Shown here: in pieces, positions 49,629 through 58,310 of the stretch | Numbering within the stretch: the first letter of the stretch is position 1 | Layout of the letters: each line of letters starts with the position of its first letter | The notes under the pieces: model-generated | Told to the model about the DNA's origin: nothing | Database searches by the model: none | The model's input: only the letters and a program-made list of their open reading frames with translations | Made by a program: the position numbers and the translations under genes | Assembly (NCBI RefSeq): GCF_013046825.1 | Contig: NZ_CP053187.1 | Location: forward strand, 857,501 to 921,500 | Length of the DNA stretch: 64,000 nt | Direction: 5' to 3' | Source: Turicibacter sanguinis | Lineage (GTDB): Bacteria; Bacillota_I; Bacilli_A; MOL361; Turicibacteraceae

Positions 49629-51089
49629 ATGATTCAATTTAAATCAACAGTAAATTTTAAAAATGAAAAAACAAATTTAGTAGTTGGTGTATTTAGCGAT
49701 ACGACACATCCATTATTCTTGCAATTAGATAAGGCGTTAAATAAACGTTTATCTGCTTCTTTAGAAGAAAAATTAATTCCTACTACTTTCAAAGAGATTA
49801 CACCAATTTATCCACTTGGACAAATTGAAAGCAAAAAAGTTTATATCGTTGGTTTAGGAAAATCAACAGACTTTAATACTGAGAAGTGCCGCCAAGTAAT
49901 CGGACAAGTTGCAAAAATAGCAAAAGATGATGTAACAATCCTACTTGAAACATTTGATAGCAAACAAACCTCAATCAATGAGTTAGCAACGATTTGTGGT
50001 GAAGCTATTACACTTGCAACTTATAAGATGGAAACATATAAAACAGAAGAAAAAGTAAAAACTCCAGTCAAGTTCTACATTCATAGTGAATGTTCAATTG
50101 AAGCAGATTTAAAGCGCGGTATTATCTACGGAGAAGCAACAAATAGTGCTCGTCAATTATTAAATGAACCAGGAAATAAATTAACAGCAACTAATTTAGC
50201 AAATGCTGTTGCAACGTTCGCAAACGAACATAACCTTGAAGTTCGTATTGTTGAAAAAGAAGAAATGGAGCAATTAGGAATGGGAGGAATTCTTGGTGTA
50301 AATCAAGGTTCTGTTGAACCTCCAAAAATGATTGTTGCTAAATATCAAGGAACACCTCGTTTTGAAAACATTACAGCTTTAGTCGGTAAAGGTTTAACAT
50401 TTGATACAGGGGGATATTGTTTAAAACCACGCGCTGGAATGGAAAATATGAAATCTGATATGGGGGGAGCTGCTTCAGCATTTGGAGCATTCCAAGTAGC
50501 TGTCCGCTTAAACCTACCCGTTAACTTACTATTAGTTATCCCTTCAACAGATAACATGATTAGCGGTAATGCAATTAAACCAGGTGATGTTATTAAAACG
50601 ATGAATGGAAAAACAGTTGAGGTAACCAATACAGATGCTGAAGGTCGTTTAATCTTAGCAGATGGAATTACATTTGCTAAACATTTAGGAGCTAGTAAAA
50701 TTATCGATTTAGCCACTTTAACGGGAGCTATTATCGCAGCTTTAGGAACGGATACAACAGGTGCCTTCACAAATAACCAAACCTTCTATAATCAATTCTT
50801 AAAAGCAGCAGAATTAACAAACGAATACGTTTGGCAAATGCCACTTCATCCACGTGATCAAAAAGCATTACGTTCCAGTGATGTTGCCGACTTAAATAAT
50901 GCACCAATTGGAAAACCAGGAGCAATTATGGCGGCTGCTTTCTTAAAAGAATTCGTTGAAGAAACACCATGGATTCACTTAGACATCGCAGGAACTGCTG
51001 ATACAAAGGCAGCTCATGACTTAGGACCAAAAGGTGGAACTGGGGTTATGGTTCGTACCATTGCTAAATTATTAGAACTACAAGCTTAA
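49629..51089 (+). CDS. M17 leucyl aminopeptidase
   Basis: About 486 residues. The catalytic C-terminal domain holds GLTFDTGGYCLKP with the metal-binding Asp, MKSDMGGAA, and the signature NTDAEGRLILADG. The N-terminal regulatory domain is more variable, as usual for the family. Cytosolic hexameric dizinc or manganese enzyme that trims N-terminal residues from peptides. Start ATG 49629 behind AAAGGGTGAG; the earlier ATG 49605 lies in the promoter. Confidence 0.94.
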   Translation: MIQFKSTVNFKNEKTNLVVGVFSDTTHPLFLQLDKALNKRLSASLEEKLIPTTFKEITPIYPLGQIESKKVYIVGLGKSTDFNTEKCRQVIGQVAKIAKDDVTILLETFDSKQTSINELATICGEAITLATYKMETYKTEEKVKTPVKFYIHSECSIEADLKRGIIYGEATNSARQLLNEPGNKLTATNLANAVATFANEHNLEVRIVEKEEMEQLGMGGILGVNQGSVEPPKMIVAKYQGTPRFENITALVGKGLTFDTGGYCLKPRAGMENMKSDMGGAASAFGAFQVAVRLNLPVNLLLVIPSTDNMISGNAIKPGDVIKTMNGKTVEVTNTDAEGRLILADGITFAKHLGASKIIDLATLTGAIIAALGTDTTGAFTNNQTFYNQFLKAAELTNEYVWQMPLHPRDQKALRSSDVADLNNAPIGKPGAIMAAAFLKEFVEETPWIHLDIAGTADTKAAHDLGPKGGTGVMVRTIAKLLELQA

Positions 51090-51096
51090 TCATTAA

Positions 51097-51133
51097 AACG
51101 TAGGAATTACTTATGAATTCCTACGTTTTTTTA
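51097..51133 (+). terminator. aminopeptidase gene terminator
   Basis: AACGTAGGAATT pairs with AATTCCTACGTT, followed by TTTTTT. Confidence 0.9.
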
Positions 51134-51200
51134 ATACATAATTTCTTAAGTTGATAAATAAGATAGTTAACAAGGATGGAAAAAAAGATGGGGGACTTAT

Positions 51201-52493
51201 ATGATAAAAGAAATAGAACACATTATTTGGTCTTACTTAGCAATTCCCACTTTGTTAATCGTAAGCTTAATTTTTACTTTTTATTATAGAGGGGCACAAT
51301 TTCGATTTAAGGAAATGATTAAATGTTTAACCAAAAAAACACCAACTAGTGAGGGTGTTTCATCTTTTCAATCCTTTACTATGGCCCTCGCTGCACGAGT
51401 AGGGGTAGGTTCTTTGGCCGGGGTTGCACTCGGAATTTATATTGGAGGACCGGGAAGTGTTTTTTGGATGTGGGTCAGCGCATTTATTACAGCTGCCGCT
51501 TCGTTTGCAGAAAGTACACTTGCCCAAATTTATAAACGAAAAGATGGAAAGATGTATATTGGAGGACCGGCCTACTATATTGAAGATGGCTTACATAAAA
51601 AATCTTTTGCTATCATTTACGCTATTATTATTATTCTAACTTATACTTTTGGTTTTAGTGCAATTCAGGCTAATACAATTGCGACTTCATTTAATGATGT
51701 ATTATCTATCCCTCCGCTTATAACAGGAATCTTTCTTGCCATTTTAAGTGGATGCATTATATTTGGAGGGGCTGCATCCATAGCTAAAATGACTTCAAAA
51801 ATCGTACCTATTATGGCGCTATTTTACATTGGAATTGGGATATTTGTTATGCTGACGCATCTTTCATATATTCCCACATTCTTCACTACAATTCTCGAAG
51901 ATGCCTTTCAACCCTCTCCATTAATCGGGGGCACCGTAATGTTTACAATTATTACAGGAATTAAACGCGGGGTTTTTTCAAATGAAGCGGGAATGGGATC
52001 GGGTGCTCACGCGGCTGCAACAACAGATAGTGAGTTTCCAATTGAACAAGGTTATATCCAAGCATTTGGTGTTTATGTTACAACCTTATTCATTTGTACT
52101 ATTACAGCCTTTTTAATCATGGTAACAGATGCTATCAGTGTTGCTGATAACTATAGTAATGGGATTGAACTGACTCAATATGCTTTAACAAGTTTATTTG
52201 GTCCAATTGGAGGAATTATTCTAGCAATTGCTATCTTCTTCTTCGCCTTTAGTACGATTTTAACTGGATATTTTTATGGCGAATCTAACGTCAAATATCT
52301 CTTTAAAACCAATCATGTCCTCTTCCTCGTACGAATTATTGTGATTGTGGTCATCATTATCTCTGCCTGTGCTTCAGCAGGACTTATTTGGTCACTAGTT
52401 GATATCGGTGTTGGATTAACTGCAACCATTAACATTATTGCTCTTTGCTATTTAGCATCAGAGGTGAAAAAGCGCCTGCGAAAATTACCATAA
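51201..52493 (+). CDS. alanine/glycine:cation symporter (AGCS family)
   Basis: 430 residues with about ten hydrophobic segments. ALAARVGVGSLAGVALGIYI (family GTGNIAGVA region), GGPAYYIEDGL, and NEAGMGSGAHAAAT are family hallmarks. Imports alanine or glycine with sodium or protons. The exact amino acid is unknown. Ribosome site GGGGGAC is weak but present. Confidence 0.92.
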   Translation: MIKEIEHIIWSYLAIPTLLIVSLIFTFYYRGAQFRFKEMIKCLTKKTPTSEGVSSFQSFTMALAARVGVGSLAGVALGIYIGGPGSVFWMWVSAFITAAASFAESTLAQIYKRKDGKMYIGGPAYYIEDGLHKKSFAIIYAIIIILTYTFGFSAIQANTIATSFNDVLSIPPLITGIFLAILSGCIIFGGAASIAKMTSKIVPIMALFYIGIGIFVMLTHLSYIPTFFTTILEDAFQPSPLIGGTVMFTIITGIKRGVFSNEAGMGSGAHAAATTDSEFPIEQGYIQAFGVYVTTLFICTITAFLIMVTDAISVADNYSNGIELTQYALTSLFGPIGGIILAIAIFFFAFSTILTGYFYGESNVKYLFKTNHVLFLVRIIVIVVIIISACASAGLIWSLVDIGVGLTATINIIALCYLASEVKKRLRKLP

Positions 52494-52520
52494 AAAAAGC
52501 CATCGTATGATGGCTTTTTC
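52492..52520. terminator. bidirectional terminator
   Basis: AAAAAGCCATC pairs with GATGGCTTTTT around a 4-nt loop, between two convergent genes. Confidence 0.9.
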
Positions 52521-52521
52521 T

Positions 52522-53073
52522 TTATTCTTCGTTAGAAGGAAAGACATGACTTAAATAATTTGGATTTGATTTATCATAAATCAAATCCGATTCCTCTGCT
52601 GTCTTTCTAATTTCATCTTCAATTTCTTGAATTTTATTTAAAATTGATTCTGCATGGAATTTTTCAACATTGTAATACAAGAACAAATCTTCAAAAGCCT
52701 TTGCGGTTTTATTTAACTCTTGATTGATTTTAATGAATGAGGCAATATTTTTACTCTTTGCCGCATTTTTAAATTGCTCTAAATCAATTTTAATGGTTTC
52801 AATAACATCCTCTTCATTTTCGTATTCTTTAAGAGGAAGGGGATATGGTTTTAATCGTTCTAAGAAGTAACGATTTGATTTGTTAATGTTGTAAACATAC
52901 GATAAGCGGAAATCACCAATATGGAATCTTACATAACAGCAACTACTTGGGAGTTGTAAAACTTCTCCACCCATTTGACGTAAAACCATTTCATGTTGAT
53001 TGGCTTGCATACGCATATAACTAGCGTTCGTAAAAATACCTGCACCTGTAAATTCCGGATTAAATTTATCCAT
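52522..53073 (-). CDS. hypothetical protein, 183 aa
   Basis: Not recognised. Residues 1-75 look like a small compact domain with GAGIFTNASYMRMQANQHE, a Cys-Cys pair (SSCCYVRF, near 45) and GDFRLSYVYNINKSNRYFLE. Residues 85-165 are strongly helical and charged, likely coiled coil. The C-terminus is acidic. No signal peptide or membrane segment. AGGAGATAT ribosome site. It lies 36 bp downstream of the ArsB/NhaD-type gene on the same strand, so cotranscription is possible. Confidence 0.75.
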   Translation of the reverse strand: MDKFNPEFTGAGIFTNASYMRMQANQHEMVLRQMGGEVLQLPSSCCYVRFHIGDFRLSYVYNINKSNRYFLERLKPYPLPLKEYENEEDVIETIKIDLEQFKNAAKSKNIASFIKINQELNKTAKAFEDLFLYYNVEKFHAESILNKIQEIEDEIRKTAEESDLIYDKSNPNYLSHVFPSNEE

Positions 53074-53109
53074 AATATATCTCCTTTATCATCAAATTAT
53101 TTAATCACA

Positions 53110-54384
53110 TTATACATAAAAGATTAGAAGATAAATAGTAGAAATGATAACAGAAATAATCATAATAGGGAATCCAATCTTTAAAAAATCCCCAAACGAT
53201 AATTTATATCCTTTCTTATGAAGCATTCCACTAACAATAACATTTGATGAAGCTCCAACGATACTACCATTACCACCTAGACAAGCTCCTAAGGCTAACG
53301 CCCACCATAACGGTGCAATATTCATTCCAGTCATTGTTCCGATATTAATAATTAAAGGAATCATTGTTGCAACGAATGGAATATTATCTAAGAATGCAGA
53401 GGCAATAGCTGCAACCCATAAAATAAGTAATGCAGTAATCATTAGATTTCCACCTGTTAACTCAATCAATCCGCTGGCTAAAACTTCAAGTACCCCTACT
53501 TTTTCTAGTGCTCCTACCATGACGAATAATCCCATGAAGAAGAAGATCGTTGGCCATTCAACTTCTAATAAAACTTCTTCAACATCAATTCTACTAATTA
53601 ATAACAAGACTCCAGCCCCAAACAATGCAATAGTTGCTGACTCAATTCCAAGTGCATGATGAGTTGCAAACCCTGCGATAGTTAGTAGTAAAATAATCCC
53701 GCTTTTTTTTAGCAACGTAGGATTTGTAATAGTTTTAGAAACATCGAATTCAGCAATTTTAGCTTTATTCTCATCACTGATAACAAAATGTTTTCTAAAT
53801 ACAAATTTTAAGATGAATAAGACTGTTGCAAAAATTACAAGAACAACTGGTCCTAAATTAAATAAGACATCTGTAAATGATAGCCCTGTCGCTCCACTAA
53901 TCATAATGATTGTTGGATCTCCAATTGAAGTAGCTAATCCACCGATATTGGCACTAAATACCTCGGTTAATAAAAATGGTATGGCATTAAGTCCAAGCGT
54001 TTCTGTAATAACAAACGTAACCGGTGCAATTAATAAAATAGTTGTTACATTATCTAACAAGGCAGAAGAAATAGCTGTAATAACCGCAAAATAAATCATA
54101 ATTCTCCATGGACTACCTTTAGATAATTGTGCTGTTTTGATTGCAACATATTGGAAAATTCCAGTTCGTTTTAAAATATTAACAATAATCATCATACCGA
54201 TTAAGAGCCCGACCGTATTGAAATCAATAAAGCCTAATGCTTCTTCCTGTGTTAAGATATGAAAAACTAACATCAGAACTGCTCCTAATAGAGCTATAAC
54301 TGTTCTATTAAATTTTTCAGAAATAATAAGGCCATATGCAATCAAGAAAATAACGATTGCCGGAAGAAATAATTGACTCGCCAT
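53110..54384 (-). CDS. ArsB/NhaD-type ion transporter (SLC13/IT superfamily)
   Basis: About 424 residues, 11-12 hydrophobic segments in two inverted halves. Each half has the family hairpin: SALLDNVTTILLIAPVTF with GDPTIIM near residues 115-165, and SAFLDNIPFVATMIPL with GASSNVIVSG near 330-390. Ion unknown: Na+/H+, arsenite and anion members look alike; no arsR or ATPase is nearby. Start ATG 54384 behind AAGGAG. Confidence 0.85.
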   Translation of the reverse strand: MASQLFLPAIVIFLIAYGLIISEKFNRTVIALLGAVLMLVFHILTQEEALGFIDFNTVGLLIGMMIIVNILKRTGIFQYVAIKTAQLSKGSPWRIMIYFAVITAISSALLDNVTTILLIAPVTFVITETLGLNAIPFLLTEVFSANIGGLATSIGDPTIIMISGATGLSFTDVLFNLGPVVLVIFATVLFILKFVFRKHFVISDENKAKIAEFDVSKTITNPTLLKKSGIILLLTIAGFATHHALGIESATIALFGAGVLLLISRIDVEEVLLEVEWPTIFFFMGLFVMVGALEKVGVLEVLASGLIELTGGNLMITALLILWVAAIASAFLDNIPFVATMIPLIINIGTMTGMNIAPLWWALALGACLGGNGSIVGASSNVIVSGMLHKKGYKLSFGDFLKIGFPIMIISVIISTIYLLIFYV

Positions 54385-54729
54385 CCCGTACCACTCCTTT
54401 ATACACAAAATATACATATTTTTTTCTTCAAATGATTATAGGATAAAAAACTACCAATTAATACAAGAAATTATTGTAATATTTAGGAATTAATTAGGTA
54501 GATTTAGGTAAACGATGGTTTTAATTAACAAAAAATGTAAAAAAATATCCGTTTTAAAACGTTTTTTTCTATAAAAAACTATTTTTTAATATATCCAAAT
54601 AAAAATTTTTTAAACGTTTTTATTTCATTCTCTTCTAACAATCAATAATTAACAATTTATGTAAAGTGATTTTTCTTTAAATTTACATATACTATTTTAA
54701 AAAGATTAAATTATAACGTGGTGAAAAGA
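54385..54729. other. AT-rich intergenic region between divergent transporter genes
   Basis: 345 bp, very AT-rich. It holds a CGTTTTAAAACG palindrome (54550-54561) followed by seven T residues and a second AAACGTTTTT copy at 54612. No gene or known RNA seen; promoters for both flanking genes must lie here but none is convincing. Confidence 0.4.
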
Positions 54730-56088
54730 ATGACATCTAGAAGTGATTTTTTAGGAAGTGAGAAAGTTGGAAAGCTTCTTTTTTCTTTTTCACTTCCTGC
54801 TTTTTTAGGAATGTTTGCCAGTGGTATCTATAACATTGTTGATACAATATTCATTAGCAAGGGCGTTGGAATTTTGGCTGTCGGTGGGGTTGGAATTGTT
54901 TATCCAATTCAAACCCTTTATGTAGCCTTTGCTCAGATGATTTCAATTGGAGCAGCTTCTGCTATTTCGCGAAGTCTCGGTGAAAAAAATGAATCCCGAG
55001 CAAATCAAATTACAACAAATTCCTACGTGTTAACCTTAATAATTTCCATTATCTTAATGATTTTAACCTTTCTTTTTACAGATAAAATTTTATATTTTTT
55101 CGGCGTCAATCAAGATTTAGCTCCATTTGCTAAAGATTACTTACGCATGTCTATTTGGGCTATTCCATTCAATGCTCTAGCCTTAATTTCAAGCGCCGTT
55201 TTCCGTGCAGAAGGAAATATTAAAATATCAATGGTAACAGTCTTAATTGGTGCTCTTGTTAATATTGCACTCGATCCTCTTTTTATTTTTATCTTTAAGC
55301 TTGGAATAAAAGGTGCTGCTTTAGCAACGATTATCGCACAGATGCTTGCAACAGCTTTTTCACTATTTTATATTTTGAGTCATCGAAGTATCGTCAAATT
55401 TGAAAAGAAATACCTAATTCCCAATTTAGAAATTATCAAGTCCATCATTAGTGTCGGATTTTCAGCTTTCGCAAGAAATGGTGCAAGCTCATTATTTGCG
55501 CTCATTACCAATGCAACTCTTAGAACCTATGGTGGCACAGCCTCTTTAACAGCATTCGGTACTGTTAACCGCATTATCTCCTTTTTCTTTCTTCCTATCA
55601 TGGGAATCAATCAAGGAATGCAACCGATTGCTAGCTATAACTATGGCGCAAAACAACCAGACCGAATTAAACAAGTTGTTAAATTATCCTTAATTTATAC
55701 AACTGTTATTGGAGTTATAGCCTCTGTCATTGGAATTCTATTTCCTTTTGCAACGATTAGTTTATTCCTAAAAGATACTACAATTATGCAAGAAGCATCA
55801 TTTGTTTTAAAACTACAATTATTTTTCTTTTGGACCATCGGACTTCAAATGGTCACCTCTACTTTATTTCAATCTCTTGGTCAGGCCATCCCCTCTTTAT
55901 TCCTATCTATTCTCAGACAATTCATTATTCTGATTCCATTAATTCTTATTCTTCCTAGATTTACACCATTAGGAATTAATGGAGTCTGGTATGCCTTCCC
56001 TATCTCCGATTTTATAGCCTTTATAATTATCGCTATTATCTTAAAAATAAAATGGAACAAATTAGATAAAACAGTGCCAAAAACATAA
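54730..56088 (+). CDS. MATE family multidrug/metabolite exporter
   Basis: About 452 residues, 12 hydrophobic segments in two halves. LLFSFSLPAFLGMFASGIYN near the start, GAASAISRSLGEKN near residue 80, FRAEGNIKISM, and GINQGMQPIASYNYGAKQ near 300 are family features. It is of the DinF/NorM-like Firmicute group; substrate unknown. The ATG at 54730 has GGTG upstream; two in-frame GTG codons at 54718 and 54721 are alternatives. Confidence 0.93.
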   Translation: MTSRSDFLGSEKVGKLLFSFSLPAFLGMFASGIYNIVDTIFISKGVGILAVGGVGIVYPIQTLYVAFAQMISIGAASAISRSLGEKNESRANQITTNSYVLTLIISIILMILTFLFTDKILYFFGVNQDLAPFAKDYLRMSIWAIPFNALALISSAVFRAEGNIKISMVTVLIGALVNIALDPLFIFIFKLGIKGAALATIIAQMLATAFSLFYILSHRSIVKFEKKYLIPNLEIIKSIISVGFSAFARNGASSLFALITNATLRTYGGTASLTAFGTVNRIISFFFLPIMGINQGMQPIASYNYGAKQPDRIKQVVKLSLIYTTVIGVIASVIGILFPFATISLFLKDTTIMQEASFVLKLQLFFFWTIGLQMVTSTLFQSLGQAIPSLFLSILRQFIILIPLILILPRFTPLGINGVWYAFPISDFIAFIIIAIILKIKWNKLDKTVPKT

Positions 56089-56149
56089 AAACGATTTAGC
56101 AATATTATTTAAAATTACAATTTTATTCAAACTCATTCGTCTCTCACTC

Positions 56150-56176
56150 ACCATATTAAACTTTTATCATATGCTA
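56150..56176 (+). promoter_or_regulatory. candidate sporulation (sigma-K/E-like) promoter for the cotJ cluster
   Basis: CATATGCTA (56168-56176) fits the sigma-K -10 CATANNNTA, with AC at 56150-56151, 16 bases upstream, as a minimal -35. In Bacillus cotJ depends on sigma-E. Match by eye only. Confidence 0.35.
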
Positions 56177-56273
56177 GAATTAGGCAAAGATGTTGCCAAT
56201 AAGTAATGAATTTCTAATAAATTTGGAGGATTTTATTAGTTTTAATTACTGTTTAATATGGAGGTGCAAACCG

Positions 56274-57293
56274 TTGATTTATAATTCGAATTCTAATCAG
56301 TCACGTGCCTGTGGAGGTTCTAACGTAGCTGCAATGCCATTTTATCAACCTATGATGGCTTCTCAGCCTATGGTACAACCTACTATGGTACAGCCTATGA
56401 TGGCTTCTCAAGCTATGGCCCAACCTGTTATGATGCAACAACCTATGATGACTTCTCAAGCTATGACCCAACCTGCTATGATGCAACAACCTATGATAGC
56501 TTCTCAAGCTATGACTCAACCCGCTATGATGCAACAACCTATGATGACTTCTCAAGTTGTGTCTCAGCCTGCTATGATGCAACAGCCTATGATGACTCCC
56601 CAAGCTACGGTTCAACAAGCTGTGACTCAACCAAATATGGTTGATAATACCCTTAGTTACGACCAAAATATGACTCAACCTAACTATCAAAATGCAATGA
56701 TTTCTACACAATCAATGCCTCTTGCTAGTTATCCAGCATACGGTACTGCTTCTATTTATAGTAGCCAAGTTGGAATGCCAACTAATCAACTTGTAACAAC
56801 ACAAACGACTCAATCAGTTCCAGTTGCACAGAATCAATCTACGACTACCCATCATAAAAAAACAACTTATGTTGAAACTTATGCGCAACCATGTACAAAC
56901 CAAGAACCTGTAAGTAATCAAATAACAACAACCAAAACGACAACTGAGAAATATCCACTAACCGGTAATATGGTTTATAGCGTTCAACAACAACCAAAAG
57001 GTTCAACTATGCAAGACTATAACTTATACTTGCTAGAAAAAGAATACTATGGTGATGATACCGATCAACCTGTGTATACTAAAACACAATCTTATCGAGA
57101 TGGTCGTGCTGATGGATCACCACTCATCTCTTGCGATAATATTCCACTCGCAACTAGTTGTGTTAAAATGCAATCTTATCAAAATTTAAATGATTCTACT
57201 AATACACTTCAACAAGGAACTGCCTTTGCAGATTTATACATGCCTTACACTCCTAGAAAAGTTCCTGTAAGAGGAGGTAACCGCTATGAATAA
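56274..57293 (+). CDS. cotJA: CotJA-like spore coat protein with Met/Gln/Pro repeat extension
   Basis: 339 residues if started at TTG 56274, which has GGAGGTG seven bases upstream; an ATG at 56190 in frame lacks a ribosome site. Residues 42-120 are 16-residue repeats of the type MMTSQAMTQPAMMQQP (four full, one decayed). A Gln/Thr/Tyr-rich middle follows. The last ~50 residues (IPLATSCVKMQSYQ then TLQQGTAFADLYMPYTP) resemble CotJA, which is normally only about 80 residues. cotJB overlaps its end by eight bases and cotJC follows, so this occupies the cotJA place. The fusion is inferred from the tail and position. Confidence 0.7.
   Translation: MIYNSNSNQSRACGGSNVAAMPFYQPMMASQPMVQPTMVQPMMASQAMAQPVMMQQPMMTSQAMTQPAMMQQPMIASQAMTQPAMMQQPMMTSQVVSQPAMMQQPMMTPQATVQQAVTQPNMVDNTLSYDQNMTQPNYQNAMISTQSMPLASYPAYGTASIYSSQVGMPTNQLVTTQTTQSVPVAQNQSTTTHHKKTTYVETYAQPCTNQEPVSNQITTTKTTTEKYPLTGNMVYSVQQQPKGSTMQDYNLYLLEKEYYGDDTDQPVYTKTQSYRDGRADGSPLISCDNIPLATSCVKMQSYQNLNDSTNTLQQGTAFADLYMPYTPRKVPVRGGNRYE
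56397..56634 (+). repeat. 48-bp tandem repeat inside cotJA-like gene
   Basis: Four nearly identical 48-bp units (56397-56588) and a diverged fifth encode a 16-residue motif. Copies differ at a few third and some first positions. The unit number could vary between strains by slippage. Confidence 0.9.
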
Positions 57294-57534
57294 AAACGAA
57301 CTACTACGTAACATCCAAGCAATCAGTTTAGTTGCAGTAGATTTAAGACTTTTTCTCGATACACATCCAGGCAATCAAAAAGCACTAGCTGATTACAAAA
57401 ATGCTACTGCTCAATATCAATCATTAAAAGATCAATACGAAAAAGAATATGGTCCACTCCTTAATTTCGGTCACAGTGATTTAACAGGAAAGTATAATTG
57501 GATAGATGAACCATGGCCATGGAAAAATAAATAA
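57286..57534 (+). CDS. cotJB: spore coat protein CotJB
   Basis: 82 residues. The LRNIQAISLVAVDLRLFLDT opening and DTHPGNQKALADY match CotJB; PLLNFGHSD and the WIDEPWPWKN end are also typical. It has GAGGAGG upstream and overlaps the preceding gene by eight bases, so they are translated together. Role: coat component needed for CotJC incorporation in Bacillus. Confidence 0.94.
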   Translation: MNKNELLRNIQAISLVAVDLRLFLDTHPGNQKALADYKNATAQYQSLKDQYEKEYGPLLNFGHSDLTGKYNWIDEPWPWKNK

Positions 57535-57548
57535 GGGGGACATATTAA

Positions 57549-58139
57549 ATGTGGGTATATGAAAAAAGATTACAAATTCCAGTGGATATAAAAAAACGTG
57601 ATTTAAAAATGGCTAAAGATATTTATGATGCCCTAGGAGGTGCTGATGGAGAATTAACTGCTTCAATGGAATATCTTCATCAACGTTATACAATGCCAAC
57701 AGGACAATCAATTGCAACTTTAACCGATATTGGTACCGAAGAATTAGCTCATCTTGAAATTGTGGCCTCTTTAATTTATCAGTTAACAGATGGTGCAAGT
57801 ATTGAGGAAATTAAAGCTGCTGGTCTTGATACTAGCTATGCAGGACGAGGAACAGGGATTTTCCTAGCTGATCCAAATGGCGTTCCATGGAATGCAGGTT
57901 ATGTCGCACTTAAAGCTGATCCAGTAGCAGATTTAACAGCTGATATGGCGGCTGAACAAAAAGCAAGAGCAAGTTATGAACATTTACTTGATTTAGCTAC
58001 AGACGAAGATGTTCGTCAGGTACTAAGTTATTTAAGAGAACGAGAAGTTGTTCATTTCCAACGTTTTGGAGAAACATTAATGAATGTTCAAAATCATTTT
58101 GAACATGACCGTTATTTCTTTATGAATGATCAAGATTAA
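57549..58139 (+). CDS. cotJC: spore coat protein CotJC (manganese catalase family)
   Basis: 196 residues. MWVYEKRLQIPVDIK, GADGELTASMEYLHQRY and GTEELAHLEIVASLI carry the first Glu and ExxH ligands; later EQKARASYEHLLD and REREVVHFQRF give the second set, so the dimanganese site looks complete. CotJC proteins in clostridia have catalase activity. GGGGGA ribosome site, 14 bp after cotJB; a terminator follows. Confidence 0.95.
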   Translation: MWVYEKRLQIPVDIKKRDLKMAKDIYDALGGADGELTASMEYLHQRYTMPTGQSIATLTDIGTEELAHLEIVASLIYQLTDGASIEEIKAAGLDTSYAGRGTGIFLADPNGVPWNAGYVALKADPVADLTADMAAEQKARASYEHLLDLATDEDVRQVLSYLREREVVHFQRFGETLMNVQNHFEHDRYFFMNDQD

Positions 58140-58155
58140 CCTTTTCCTAGGTAAT

Positions 58156-58188
58156 AAAAAAAAGCTTCCATCTAGGAAGCTTTTTTAT
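58156..58188 (+). terminator. cotJ cluster terminator
   Basis: AAAAGCTTCC pairs with GGAAGCTTTT around a 5-nt loop, T-run after. Confidence 0.9.
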
Positions 58189-58276
58189 TTTGTGATGAAC
58201 TGAGACATATTTCTTTTATAAAATACCATTAAAAACTTAAGAAATTACGACAATATTCCTTAAGTTTTTCTTAACA

Positions 58277-58309
58277 TAAAAAGGCCCCCAAAGAGAGGGA
58301 CCTTTTTTT
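58277..58309 (-). terminator. sulP-type gene terminator
   Basis: AAAAGGTCCC pairs with GGGGCCTTTT (one G-T) on the minus strand, then TTTTT. Confidence 0.82.
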
Positions 58310-58310
58310 A

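Noticed and set aside
56397-56634. Direct repeats as a CRISPR array
   Set aside because: Units are contiguous, in frame and encode a periodic peptide; there are no unique spacers.
56301-56711. 136-codon minus-strand ORF with a His/Leu/Ser-rich repeat
   Set aside because: It is the antisense reading of the 48-bp coding repeats and has no ribosome site.
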